Origin: Cycas panzhihuaensis | Lineage: Eukaryota; Cycadophyta | Reading direction: 5' to 3' | NCBI GenBank assembly: GCA_023213395.1 | Contig: CM041465.1 | Location: 157,797,741 to 157,861,740, forward strand | Length of the DNA: 64,000 bases | The notes under the pieces: generated by a model | What the model was told of the DNA's origin: nothing | Database searches by the model: none | What the model saw: the letters and a program-made list of their open reading frames with translations, nothing else | Made by a program: the position numbers and the translations under genes | Part shown: positions 32,028 through 43,525 of the stretch, in pieces | Layout of the letters: each line of letters begins with the position of its first letter | How positions within the stretch are numbered: the stretch's first letter is position 1

Positions 32028-32941
32028 TTATGATGATTTGACTTCTTCATCTTCAGAACCATTGCCTTGTTGAGTATCTGACTGATTGTTGGAATCACTA
32101 GTTTGTTGTTTGTCTATAGATGTGTCCTTTGAGATGTCAGTTTCTGCTTCAATACTTTTAGAAGTAATGTTAGATTTATCTTCCAACTGAGTAGAATAGA
32201 AATCTTGGTTGCCTGCATCAACTTCTTGAGGTATTGTGTTAATACATTCTCTTTTCATCAAGGATTACATCCCTACTTACATAAAGGTTGTCTATTTTTG
32301 GGTCGAGATATCTATATGCTTTTGAGTGACTATTATACCCAACCATTATGCATTCTATGCTTTTACTATCCAACTTGGTCATTTTCTTATTAGGGATGTG
32401 AACATATGCCTTGCAACCAAAGATTTTTAAATGACTTACATTAGACTTATATCCCATCCAAGCTTCTTCAGGTGTTATGTTATCCAATAACTAAGTTGGA
32501 CTTCTATTGATCAAATATACAGTTGTGTGTACAACTTCTGCCTAATATTTCTTAGTTATTTCACTATTGTTCAACATGCATGGATTCATTTCTACAATTG
32601 TTCTATTTATCCTTTCTGTAACCCCATTTGATTGAGGTGTATAGGGGGTTGTAAACTGTCTATGAATTCCATGTATTTTATAAAAATGGAGGAAATCATT
32701 AGATGTAAATTCTCCACCTCTATCTGAACAAATATATTTGATTTTTTCAGTGCTTTCCAATTCAATTTCATCCTTGAATTCTTTGAAGTAGCTAAGTGCT
32801 TCTGATTTACTAGAAAGAAAATACACCCATATTTTTCTAGAGAAATCATCAATAATAGTTAAGAAGTACCATGCTCCATTTGTTGAAATTGGCATGAACG
32901 AACCACATAAATTAGTGTGTATCAATTCCAGCTTATTTTCC
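32028..32941 (-). pseudogene. Copia-2 integrase
   Basis: The core at 32542-32925 reads IHTNLCGSFMPIST, YFLTIIDDFSRKIWVYFL (first Asp), ICSDRGGEFTS (second Asp) and TPYTPQSNGVTERINRTIVE (Glu), giving a complete DDE set. The C-terminal part at 32239-32487 has NITPEEAWMGYKSNVSHLKI, FGCKAYVHIP and the conserved GYN..SKAYR block. A one-base frame change near 32250 leads to the Ser/Thr/Asn-rich linker at 32028-32261 before RT. Stops separate some blocks. Confidence 0.93.
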
Positions 32942-32958
32942 TCATGCCATGTACTTTT

Positions 32959-33700
32959 TTAGAATGGAATCCTATGTTGTTTTCCCATTATGTAGTCTGT
33001 ACATGCAAAGTAATTAAAAGAAATATCTGGTAAACCGTTGACCATCTTATGTTCCATTAGTTTTTCTAACCTATCATGGAAAATATGACCATACTTCAAA
33101 TGCCACATTTCATTAGTATCAATGCTAGTTACAATAAGAGATTTTACATTAGAAAGCACTTTTGTACGGCCTTTATCAGGCAGTCCAGGAGTGGAGAGAA
33201 GTTTATACAACCTATTACATTTTTCTCCTTTAACTATCATAGTGTCATTCTTTTTCATGTCAAGAATGTAACAATAACCATATTCATTGAATATTGTTCT
33301 CAACTTTTTATCACTTAATTGAGATACAAACAAAAGATTCTTCTTCATCCCTGGTACAAAAAAGACATTTCCTATACATTAAAAAATTCCATCAATTTGT
33401 ATAGCAATTTATCCTATTCCCTTTATGTGTAAGGGAAATTTATCTCATAACTCTACTGATTTATTGAGGTTATAAGGTTTAATAACTTCAAACCATTCTT
33501 CAATCCCTGTCATGTGATATGAAGCTCCTAAATCTACATACCAGTTCTCTCTTACACTTACATTTGCTGTTAAGGTTGTAATAAAAGATGTTTTGACTTC
33601 TTCTTCTATTGTGTCCTTTTCTCTGCTGTAATTTCCAGTCACCTATTGTTTTGCCTTTTGAATTTCGGCTTATCTTTGGTAACAATGGTATGGAAAATGC
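32959..33700 (-). pseudogene. Copia-2 protease and pre-integrase
   Basis: Around 33540 the frame reads WYVDLGASYHMTGIEEWFEV, the copia protease motif with DLGAS (usually DSGAS); the catalytic Asp is present. The pre-integrase at 32959-33348 has KKNLLFVSQLSDKKL, MWHLKYGHIFHDRLEKL and the spaced CTDYIMGK zinc-binding end (CxxC with the second Cys changed). Both are in the same frame as the integrase, separated by a stop. Confidence 0.88.
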
Positions 33701-34537
33701 CCTAGTTATCAGTAATGATAACATACATCAAACTCTCTATAGCTACTTGAAAAGTGACCTGGTTTTCTATAATTAAAACACACTCTAGCATCTCGAGGTG
33801 GATTGTTAGTCATTCTTCCTCATCCTCTTCCTTCAGTCCAATATCCTTTGTAGCCAGCTGGTGTTCTTCCTCGTAGCCTAGGATTAGGCTGACCTCGTCC
33901 CTGCCTCCTAAATGAAGCTTGGTGATAAGAGCTTCTTTAATGTTTTAGCCTTCTTTATATCTCCGATTCCTTTGTTCCTGGTTGAACATATAGCCTATCA
34001 GAGTATCAAAGGTCATGGTAGCTATTTATGCCCCTCTTATTAACATGTTTACCATATTATCAAAGGATTTGGGGAGTTTGTTGAGCACCAAATGTATCAA
34101 CTCTATGTTAGTTAGTTTGTCTCCTACTGTGAGAAGAGTGGTTTTGATATTGGTCAACTTGGTTATGAATTCAAATACAGTTTGGCCCTCCCTCTCTTAA
34201 GTTTATAAAGTTCTTCTCTCAGAGCCACAATTCTTGCTTCATTCTTTCTACTAAACATAGAAGATATTATTTTCTAAATTTCACTTGCGTTCTCTAGACC
34301 ATCAACATATACTAACAGGGAGTCAGAGATTGAAAGTTTGAGAATAGAAACAACAATATTATTTTTTTCCTTCCAATTGATTAAACCCATTACATCAGAG
34401 GGTTGTTTTTCATCCCCAATAGTAAATTTCTAGGCATGCTTTGCTCTCAATAACCCTTCAATTCTTATTTTCCAAATGTTGAAGTTTATTTTAGTCAATT
34501 TATCACATTTGGGTAGTAATCTACTAGAGGAGGCCAT
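33701..34537 (-). pseudogene. Copia-2 gag
   Basis: The start ATG at 34537 gives MASSSRLLPKCDKLTKINF followed by NIWKIRIEGLLRAKHA, a typical UBN2-type copia gag opening. It continues with INWKEKNNIVVSILKLSIS and LVYVDG. After frame changes, near 33760-33800 it ends with CFNYRKPGHFSSSY, a CCHC zinc knuckle whose second and fourth Cys are both Tyr. These are single C-to-T-type changes. Confidence 0.85.
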
Positions 34538-35240
34538 GGTTGACTTGTATGAAGATAGGAAATTAATTTTAAATGGTTGCACATACTATTGTATGACTAG
34601 GTGTATGAATTTTTATACAGAACTCAAGTTGTACAGATGGGAGGAAAAGGGTCTCAATTAAAAGATCTTCTAAATGGGTATCCAAATCTAATATTAGTTT
34701 CTCAAAATTCTTTCAGACTTGAGAGAAACGAACAGAGAAAAGTCCAAACCCGCGCCCAAGGGTTTTTTGAAAAACTAGAGAAAAATCTTAAAAAACTGAG
34801 ACGAAATCTTGATAGAACTGATTTAAAACCTTTTTCCCAATAATGAGAAGAATTTTAGATACTTTGTACTAGAGATTTATGCTAGATTTTTGAAGAAAAA
34901 ACTTGAAGAGAGGCTTCAAAACCACGTGATCTGAAATCTACTCAAAACTGGGTGAAAATGGCTTCAAACGATGTCGACACAGAAGGAAAAGATGTAGAGG
35001 AGGCCCTGATCTATAATCTGGGTGAGTTTCACCAAATTCTGGTGACCTTGAATTTTGCCTTCTATGCATCCTCGTACACATCCGTATAACCATACAATTC
35101 TATATAGCTCTGGCTCGAAACTTGCCTTGTACAAACTAACCCCAGATGATAGAGTCTTTTGGCAGCAATTTGATCCTAATCTTCTTCTTCCTTTAATAAA
35201 ACCCTACTTTAGATCTTTCACAAGCAGGATGACCTAATAA
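34538..35240 (-). other. Copia-2 5' leader
   Basis: Untranslated leader between primer site and gag start. No gene is visible; short open frames here are not conserved. Confidence 0.6.
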
Positions 35241-35255
35241 CCTACTATGATACCA
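35241..35255 (-). promoter_or_regulatory. Copia-2 primer-binding site (tRNA-iMet)
   Basis: The minus strand reads TGGTATCATAGTAGG directly after the LTR end. The first eight bases match the plant initiator-methionine tRNA complement TGGTATCA. Confidence 0.88.
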
Positions 35256-35478
35256 TGTAAAGATTCAAAATAATGGAGGAGATGTTTCACTCTCACTCTC
35301 TTATTTTTATTCATTGAAACTTTGTCTATATATATAGTTATGAAGAAGGTACTAATGGCAGTTGCTCAACAGGATGATGCCACTTGCCACTTTAAGAGAG
35401 AAAGGGGGAGAGATATAAGACCATTATAAAATATTTCAATCATGTACTATAGCCCTAGATAAAACATTACCTTTTATA
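35256..35478 (-). repeat. Copia-2 5' LTR
   Basis: 223 bp, beginning TGTAAAGATTC on the plus strand and ending CCTTTTATA. The last CA has become TA, a transition. Confidence 0.95.
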
Positions 35479-35483
35479 TGTTA

Positions 35484-35673
35484 ATGAGGATGTCATCAGT
35501 CTTACACCAAGGTTTCAAACTAGATAGACATCCATCCTCCATTATTAAAATCTCAACCCCTTGTTGGCTATCATACTGTCATTAACCTCACACATATATC
35601 ATTCTAAAATCATACTAGTGGCTTACAACATCCCTACTATTTACCATCCATATTTTTGTTTTCATCTATTACA

Positions 35674-35737
<64 letters not shown>

Positions 35738-37953
35738 TTATATAGAATATTCATTGATTCCCTCATCACTCATCCCCTTTTTCCCTACCAACCTTCTATA
35801 TATATTGTTCCTTACTTTCATCCCTAACTTGTCACCCTCTTCCTTGGTCACCTCCACTTCTATTTTTATTTTTCGCATAATTGTCTCATATACCTCTTTT
35901 ATATAACCTTGATCATCTCATTTTATTATCCCATTACCCTTCCATTCGTGTGAACCTCTCCTACATAATTTTCACCTATATTAAAAACATATTAGATTTA
36001 CCATACCTTACCTCTCACTCTTTTCTTATTAACCCTCCACATCACTTTTGGCTTGATCCCCTATGTAAGTTATCTTGTCACCTTTACTCTCTAATTTCTC
36101 CTCGCCTTTATGCAACAGTTTATAGTCCAAGTTCCAATCCTTATAGGCCACCTTTCTTATCATTTTTTTCAAAAGCCCCATAATTTTTATCTTTGAATTG
36201 CTCATCTAAAATATATTCCTCTTTATCAATTTATCATATCTTTATAAATCTTTGCAGCCCATCTCTAATTACATTAATTTTGAAACCTCTTATCTCTTAA
36301 AAGCCTTATCCTACTAACCCACCCCTCTCTATCACCCCACCATTTCTATGTAATCTCTATTTTCCAAGGTCAAATTCCCATTGATGTAATATGAAAATAG
36401 GACACATGATCTCATGTAGGAAAAATCCATAACCTACAGGTCCTAGAATCTATGTGTTGTTTCTAAAAATATCATTGAGGTAGGCAAACTCCATATGATA
36501 TCTTGGTCTTAGTAGGTGGATTCAAGAAGTATTTTGCCTCATCCACACCTTAGCGGTGATGCTTTCTTAGAAAGGAAAGATTATTATAGATCCATTAAAA
36601 AATATGGCAATCAACATGCTAAAGATAAGCCATTAATGTTAGTAAGGTAAAAGAAAATATTTTAAAGGCAAAGTAATTTAGGAAGGGGGACATGGAACAA
36701 ACCTAACACAAAGGAGAAAACTCAAGTTAGATTGGCGATAAATTAACAAAGCCATCTCCAACATTAATACCATGTATAAACAACACTAACTCTTATGTAA
36801 AAGTAGGGATTTTATTTCGATGATGGGTTTAATCCCTTTGGGGTGCCATAGTGCCAAGCTTATGTCACTTCAACTTTGTTTCTTCTTATTGTTCACCTGC
36901 TTTCATTTATCACGTTTATATATTTTTTATTAGCTTAATTTTATTTTATATATTGTTTTGTTTGTTTACATAATGCCCATATAGGTTTACTACATATCAA
37001 CATGGTTCTCTTAAGTCTTCTAAGAATATAGGTATGTTTAACCCTAAAATTTGACCATATGAACTACAAATCATGCCCCTCGTGAAGATTAAGTTTTAGG
37101 TGAAAAAGACTATTTTAGCTTTTATATGCATCCATGCCACTTTTTTCTACCCTAGTTCCACTTGAAAGCTCTACTGCCAAGCTTACCACAAGGGGATTTA
37201 ACCATGCTAAAATCTCCATAAAAGAGGGAAGAGGAAATAAGGAGATTGTTGTCTAATTAAAACCAAAGACTTTGTTATTCAATGGAAAGGTTGGAGAAAC
37301 ACAAATTGACCATTCTTAACAATAGGTTATTAATATAGATATATTTATGAATATGATTATAGTCTAATTATTATAAGGTGGAGCAAATAACAACACTATC
37401 CTTGCCCTATTCATGGAAGGCACTATATATAGAATAATCTAGCCAAACATCTAAAAGAGTAGACACAAATTTGCTAAGTATATGTTTGATCTCATGAAGA
37501 TAGAATACTTTCAATTGTTTGAGTTTATGCTTAAATATCCTAATCATGCTTTGGTTGCATGACTTGAAGAGGCTACATACATTCTAACCTATAATTTAGA
37601 TCATGTTGTAATATTAATTCCCATCACTACTACCACATTGTTTAGAACAAAGGCTAAATTTTCAAGCTATTTTGATTGGCCTTTTGCCTTTTGATTTTTG
37701 GATGAAGAATGTACATAAGGTCTGCTTAGATTTATGGTCATCCTCTTTGGTTGTTCCCTTTTATGATTCATAAAGGTTAAAATGATGTAGGCTTGAGCAC
37801 TACAAGTGGTGGGGCTTGAATTTAAGATTGCACTAATTAAGGTTTCTTAGCTATTTTATTAGTTAGATAATTGGGTTTCTCCCCTTGTTGAGTTCTTGAG
37901 CTTTAGCTTGCTAGTAATTTTATATTATTATTTATTGGAATTTTATTATATGA
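35484..37953. other. Unassigned AT-rich region
   Basis: No coding motif, LTR pair or RNA gene was recognised. The first part may be the remainder of the Copia-1 tail displaced by Copia-2. ORFs at 35561-36183 are C/T-rich artefacts around a microsatellite. Confidence 0.4.
35674..35736. repeat. Compound microsatellite (CT)n(CA)n
   Basis: About 13 CT units run directly into about 18 CA units with no interruption. Confidence 0.97.
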
Positions 37954-38801
37954 TGAATACAATTATCGCTCATTCATATAAATATTGATTATAACATATG
38001 CATTTTATTTAGTTTTAGACCTGAGTTCACTTAGACCCTATGAAGTAATTTTTATTTAAGAATAGTTAAGTTGTAATGAGTAGGTGCATGTTAGCTATTT
38101 TATAATTAACCTTCAGTTTTTGTAATGAAGTAGATACCTTTCATTTTTATGTAATTACCACCTCCCCTTATGATGTAATTTGGCATTTTAAACAAAGTGG
38201 GCTCACCCATTATACATTGCATTTGTTGAGAGTTTAATAGAAGAGCAACTTCACAATTTCTTTTCTAAGATTTTTCCTTGTGTATGTTTTTCATGTGCTC
38301 ATCTAATGCAGTGAGTCCAAGCCTTTATTAAGTCTTTACTAAACTCCTCCTAACTTGTGAATAGTTCACTTAACATATAAAGGAAGGAACTCAACTTTCT
38401 AACAATAACTCCTCCATAGGCAAAATTGTTATGCATTAAAGTATTGTTTGATCACTCAAGGAACACTTGTTAAAACGTTGGCCACAAGGGAACAATTATA
38501 GGAATATAACTCATGGTGAAACATTAACAGAATACCATTAGAATGGTTTTAGAGTAGCATCAACATGGGAACATCACTTAGAATACCAACAAAATGACAA
38601 AAGTGTGAAGAGCACTACTAGGAATTTCACTTAGAATGGAATGCACAGAGGACATTAGTTGGAATATCATCAACATCAACACTCCTTGAGTATTAACTAT
38701 TTTTATCTTTTACATCTTTTCTCTAATAATTTCCAATTCTATATTTTATATTCTTAGGCTACATCAATTGTTTAGGCACTCTATCTCCTCACTTTATGGC
38801 A
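37954..38801 (+). repeat. Gypsy-C 5' LTR
   Basis: Matches 51614-52315. Shared landmarks include 'agttaagttgtaatgagtag' near 38065 and 51738, and 'gatgtaatttgg' near 38172 and 51839. The start TGAATACAATTATCGCTCATTCAT aligns with TGAATTAATAAGC...TTGCTCATCCAT. The end is set by the primer site and is uncertain by a few bases. Confidence 0.78.
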
Positions 38802-38808
38802 TATAAGT

Positions 38809-38820
38809 TGGTATCAGAGC
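38809..38820 (+). promoter_or_regulatory. Gypsy-C primer-binding site (tRNA-iMet)
   Basis: TGGTATCAGAGC, an exact match to the canonical plant initiator-methionine tRNA complement, a few bases after the LTR. Confidence 0.92.
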
Positions 38821-38899
38821 CTAAAATTAGGTCTAAAGTTTATAGCTTTTATTTTTTTAAAGCTAATCATTTGCCTTTCCATGCTCTCTATCATACACC

Positions 38900-39302
38900 A
38901 TGTCTAATTAGGAGAAACAAATACCCTATGATGAAGAGGTAGAAGAAGGCACCTGAGTTATATTAGACTTTAGGTAAATGTTCGTAGAAGGACTTTGAGA
39001 ATAAAATTAAGCATAAACATCCCCAAGAACAAATCCAAACCTAGACACATATGTTATATAACATGATGGCAATGCTTTAGTGAATGATGACCTAGTAGGT
39101 TAGTGCACAAGGAGTCCCTATAGTTATTTCCCTTCAATAACTATAGTTCAAGTTGGACACTAAAATTACCATGTAAAGTTTAATGACACCATCAATGTGG
39201 AAGCTTTGGATGGTTGGTTATGAAGTTTAGAGGCATACTTTAAGTGCTAGGCATTCACTAATACTTAGAGGATTATAATAACAAAAAATGGTATGATCTA
39301 GC
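38900..39302 (+). pseudogene. Gypsy-C gag, 5' part
   Basis: The start at 38900 (MSN, stop, EKQIPYDEE) is the first ATG after the leader. The following frames are damaged. Toward the end it reads LEAYFKC, stop, AFTNT, stop, RIIITKNGMI and is cut by Copia-3 at the CTAGC duplication. Confidence 0.65.
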
Positions 39303-39600
39303 TGAAAAGAGTGGATCTATCATTCATCTCCATGCACTAAACACAAAGGCAAATATGGGAGCAAGAGAGACTTGAGAGAAAGAAAGTAACTCTCACAAAA
39401 TAGGGAGGTAAGAATGAGCCTCCTCTATTGAGCTTTTACTTTTATATTGAGAGAGGGAGCATTAGAGTTAGGTGAAATGAAATTACACATAATACACATG
39501 AAAGTGCATTTCACTTAAGTGATCTAATTTAAAGTTCACTTAAGACCCTTTTTAGAAATAATCAACTAATGTAATGACCTTGTGACATTAACCATTTTCA
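39303..39600 (-). repeat. Copia-3 3' LTR
   Basis: 298 bp; TGAAAAGAGT ... CATTTTCA in plus orientation. Confidence 0.95.
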
Positions 39601-39616
39601 ATCTCCCTCTTAATGG
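39601..39616 (-). promoter_or_regulatory. Copia-3 polypurine tract
   Basis: The minus strand reads CCATTAAGAGGGAGAT next to the 3' LTR. Confidence 0.78.
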
Positions 39617-40073
39617 TAGAAGGTCATTTCATCATATTATTCTATCCTATGAGGTCTTCATTTGAGCCCCTCACAAAGTAAACTACTATGACACTTTTAT
39701 GAGAAACCATCATGGGGAAGAAAACCCACAGATTTTCTAATATACTAACTTGGCTCAGGTGGCTCTTTAAATGAAGCCAGATAGCCAATCAGTACAATGA
39801 ATTTTGTAGCTGAAATCTATTAAGTCTCCATATACCATTTGGTCATCCCCCATGCCCTTTCAAGTTTTCATAGGTTCTGATTTTCTAAAATAATACAACC
39901 CTTATCCTTTCGCGCCCATAAGGGGTTTTCACAAATGGGATAGAGCAGAGACTTACTCTTGTCTTTCTGCGCCCACAAGGGGTTTTTACAAATGAGACAG
40001 AGTATAATGGTCCTATTGTCATCTCCTTCAATCAGTCAGAGATAGAGGCCCTAAGGCCAAGTTACTTTCGAAA
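39617..40073 (-). other. Copia-3 3' untranslated region with a short repeated segment
   Basis: No coding. Two copies of an element containing 'cgcccayaaggggttttyacaaatgrgayagag' lie at about 39912 and 39969 (about 57 bases apart). Confidence 0.6.
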
Positions 40074-40570
40074 CTATTTGAACTTCACCCACTTCAATGG
40101 TTTGGTGAAGATATCAGCCACTTGATCTACTATGGGGCAATACTCTAGTTGAATTATGTCATCATGAATTAGTTCTTTAATCCTATGGACTTTCATACTT
40201 ATATATTTGGTACAATCATGAAATATAAGATTTTTAACCATTTGGATTGTAGATTGATTATTTACATATAAGCTAGTAGAAGTTGTTTGGGTGGTATTTA
40301 ATGTATTCAATAATTTTCTAAGTCATATCACCTCCTTGCTTATCTTAGAAGTAGCAATATATTCAGCTTTGGTAGTTGAGTCTGCAACTATCTTCTGTCA
40401 TCTGGATCTTCATGATATTGGTGTTGTTCTAAGAAATGTTACATACCCAGACGTAGATCTTCCTATGTCTTTATCTCTGACAAAGTCTGAGTCTGTGTAT
40501 GCATAAAGTTTAAATTCTGCATTAGGTTCATATAATAGACCATATTTGCTAATCGTCTTCACGTACCTCA
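40074..40570 (-). pseudogene. Copia-3 RNase H
   Basis: Reads SLYVNNQSTIQMVKNLIFHD (the DNQS block, Asp as Asn), KYISMKVHRIKELIHDDIIQ and VADIFTKPLKWVKF. This is the standard end of copia pol. Confidence 0.88.
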
Positions 40571-40589
40571 ACACTCATATTACAGCTTG

Positions 40590-41470
40590 CTAGTGATTCT
40601 GCTTAGGATTTGTCATGAATCTTGCAAGAATGCTAATAGAGTGTGCAATATTTGGCCTTGTGTTGGTAGTATAGATGAGACTACCTATAAGTTGCCTATA
40701 AAGTGTTGCGTCTACCTCCCTAGTGTCACCATCAATTGAGAGTTTAATATTAGGTTCCATAGGTATATCCACTAGTCGAGCACCTTTGAACTTAAACTTT
40801 GTTAGAAGATCGTTGATATATTTTTCTTGGGAGAGAAATATTTTGCAATTCTTTTAAGTTACTTCAATTTCCAAGTAATATTTCATCAATCTGGGGTCAG
40901 ATAATTCAAAAGTTTTAGCAAGGTCCTTCTTCAGTTCGTTGATTACTTATTCATTATTTCCTTTTATTAGCATATCATCCATAAAGATTAAGAGGTATAT
41001 GACTTTATCATTTTAGCGCTTGATGATAAATATTCCATCAATATCTTGATAGTCATAAACTGCATATCCAAGTTGCCTCATTATTTCAAACAACTTAGTA
41101 AACCAAGCATGAGGGGCTTACTTTAGGCCATACAAGGACTTTCTAAGCTTGCAAACATTATGCTCCTGACCAACAATCTTGTATCCTTCTAGTTGAGCCA
41201 TGTAAATTTCTTCTTTAAGGCCCCCATTGAAAAATGCAGTCTTAACATCGAGTTGGTAGATTTTCCAACCCTTTTGAGTAGCCAAGGCTATAAGAGTTCT
41301 GATTGTAGGCCACTTGGTTATAGGAGTAATGATTTCAATGTAGTCAATGTCTTCCCTTTGAGTGAATCCTTTAGATACCAACCTCGCCTTATGTTTTTCT
41401 AGGGTGCCATCTGATTTGTACTTATTTTTGAACACCCATTTGTTTTGAACTACCTTTCTTCCAAGTGGTA
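40590..41470 (-). pseudogene. Copia-3 reverse transcriptase
   Basis: FKNKYKSDGTLEKHKARLVS, KGFTQREDIDYIEIITPITK, IYQLDVKTAFFNGGLKEEIY and VCKLRKSLYGLK at 41118-41435. The active site IFMDDMLIK is near 40970-41000, and DATLYRQLIGSLIYTTNTRP at 40590-40772. The catalytic Asp pair is intact. Stops and frame changes split the ORF. Confidence 0.92.
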
Positions 41471-42128
41471 GATCAACAAGCTCCTATGTACCATTCTTGA
41501 TAAGAGATTGGTACTCTTCATTCATGGCATTTCTCCAAGCTACATGCTTTACAGCTTCTTGGTATGTTAAGGGCTCTTCATTAAGAGCAAGGTGCAGTTT
41601 TGCTAGTTCAAGCTCAATGGAAAGTGTTTCATGCACCCTTGCTCTATGGGTACTTCTAGTGCCAGTTTTACCTACCTCGTCTGGTCACATGTCCTTGTGT
41701 AGTTAGTAGGCTTCACAAAAACCTTGAGTTGGGAATGAGGTTTTCATTTCTATAGCCTCTTGGTCTTCGTTTTGATCTTGAAAAGGATCATGTGAAATGT
41801 TTGGCATGGAGGAAGTTGAAGATATTAGAGAATATGGGCCAGCCACAAATGTTAGAGAAGATGATCTTCTGCTATGGCTTTGCCTTTTTCAACTTGGCTA
41901 TTTATAAATGATGGTGCTGGATTTGTACATATTGGCTTGGAGTCACAGCTTGTATCCTCTCGGGCTCTATTGTCAGATTCTAAGATTTTGAGAAATTATT
42001 GAGCATCTCCCCCCTAAATTTTAGAATCTAGACATCAAATTCAATAGCATCATTGAATCGGTATGAAGGTGTCTTAGAGTCAAGTCTAAGTAATTGATCT
42101 TCAATCTCCACAAATATAGCATCTCTAA

Positions 42129-42780
42129 TTATGATGATTTTACACTATGAAGGTATGAAAACCTTATACTCCTTTTTGCATATAGGGTATCTGACGAAGA
42201 TGCCTTTGATGACTTTATCTTGGAGCTTACTTTTATGTTCCTCCAGAATGTGAGCATAACAAGTAGAGCCAGAAATTTTAAAGTGGGAGATAGAGGAGGT
42301 TTGTCCATACCGCATTTCATGTGGAGAGGGGTTGAGCTTGGAGGGACTAACAATGTTGATGTAATACACACCAGTCTAGATATCCTCAGCCCAAACATAG
42401 ACAAGGACATTCTTATATACTAGCATAGCGTGAGCCATGTTCATGATGGTCATGTTCATGCTCTCATCAACTCCATTTTGGTAGGGTATACCTACAACAG
42501 TGGTCTGATGTTTCATTTCATATTGACGTAAGTACAATTCAAACTCATTGGATGTGTACTCACCACCATTGTCAGTCCTGAGTATTTTGATCTTGAATCC
42601 AAATTCATTTTCTATGCTGGCCTTAAAAGCTTGAAACATAAACAAAGCTTCATCTTTCTTTGTAAGAAAAGTAACCTATACTTTCTTGGTAAAATCATCA
42701 ATGAAAGTAATATAGTACCACTTCTGTTTGAGAGAAGGGATGGGCATAGGACTGCATATATCTGAGTGTATAAGTTGCAA
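42129..42780 (-). pseudogene. Copia-3 integrase
   Basis: Reads LIHSDICSPMPI and ITFIDDFTKKV (first Asp), then ILRTDNGGEYTSNEFELYLR (second Asp) and GIPYQNGVDESMN (Glu retained; the usual 'GVAERMN' is altered). The C-terminal region at 42145-42369 has LNPSPHEMRYGQTSSISHFK and the 'KSKLQDKVIKGIFVRYPICK' block. A complete DDE set with a few stops. Confidence 0.92.
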
Positions 42781-42783
42781 AGG

Positions 42784-43450
42784 TTAGCTAGATTTCCATT
42801 GACTATAAGGAAAGGGTTGCCTTTGAGATTTGGCAATAATACATACTTCGCATTTGAAGGTCTTAGAGGAAAGCCTAGGAAAACTAAGAAGAGTGCCATG
42901 TAGTTCTCTTAAATGATCAATTTTACTATGGCCCATACGAGCATTCCATAGGGTTGCTTGGGATAACTTTTGAGGAGTTAAGGTTGTGCTAAAAGCAGAG
43001 TTGCCATCAACATAATTAGCTTCAGAGGATGGTGAGCCAGTTAGCTGAAAAAGCTTGCCATCAAGAATTCTGGTCATAACCATAGCATTTGAAGGAGTGT
43101 AAATGACATAGAGAGTTTGATTGTTTGCAGTTACACTCAAATCAAATCCATGAGAGACAAGGTTGGATAGGGAGAGCAGGTTCTACTTCAGAGCAGGAAT
43201 ATATAAAACATTAACAAGTGTAAAATCTGGAAGGCCTGGGAGTTTTAGGCAAATGGTTCCAAGTCCTTCGACTAGATGAGATGATTTATTAGCCATGTGT
43301 AAAACACCATGAACTTCAGAGTCAAAATCCTGAAAGAACTAGCGATGACAAGTCATATGTTGCGTTGCTCCAGTATCCATGATCCACGATAAATTATTTG
43401 AGGTGGCACTATTTGCAACTCCAAGTAGTGAAGGCAAAAGTGAATAAGCA
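42784..43450 (-). pseudogene. Copia-3 protease and pre-integrase
   Basis: The protease motif WIMDTGATQHMTCHR at about 43345-43390 is intact at DTGA. It is followed by VLHMANKSSHLVEGLGTICL, LPGLPDFTLVNVLYIPALK and LSLSNLVSHGFDLSV. The pre-integrase at 42784-43140 has ATLWNARMGHSKIDHLREL and FKCEVCIIAKSQRQPFPYS, with H and CxxC zinc-binding residues. Confidence 0.9.
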
Positions 43451-43525
43451 TGGCCATAATGAGCCTCAATATACTTAGTGGATCTATTAACAACATTTGA
43501 TGAAGTAGTCCCAATTCTTTGAAGG

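Larger units (their letters stand above)
30148..35478 (-). mobile_element. Copia-2: Ty1/copia element with both LTRs and a perfect target-site duplication
   Basis: Two 223-bp LTRs (30148-30370 and 35256-35478) are flanked by TGTTA at 30143-30147 and 35479-35483. On the minus strand the order is 5' LTR, a tRNA-iMet primer site abutting the LTR, gag, protease, pre-integrase, integrase, RT, RNase H, polypurine tract and 3' LTR, a complete copia plan. By eye the LTRs differ at about 16 positions (about 7%), mostly transitions. It is the least decayed LTR element in the window, yet still has stops and at least two frameshifts. Confidence 0.95.

Noticed and set aside
35561-36183. Plus-strand ORFs with Ser/Leu and Thr/His repeats
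   Set aside because: Produced by the CT/CA microsatellite and C/T-rich flanks; there is no protein-like conservation.
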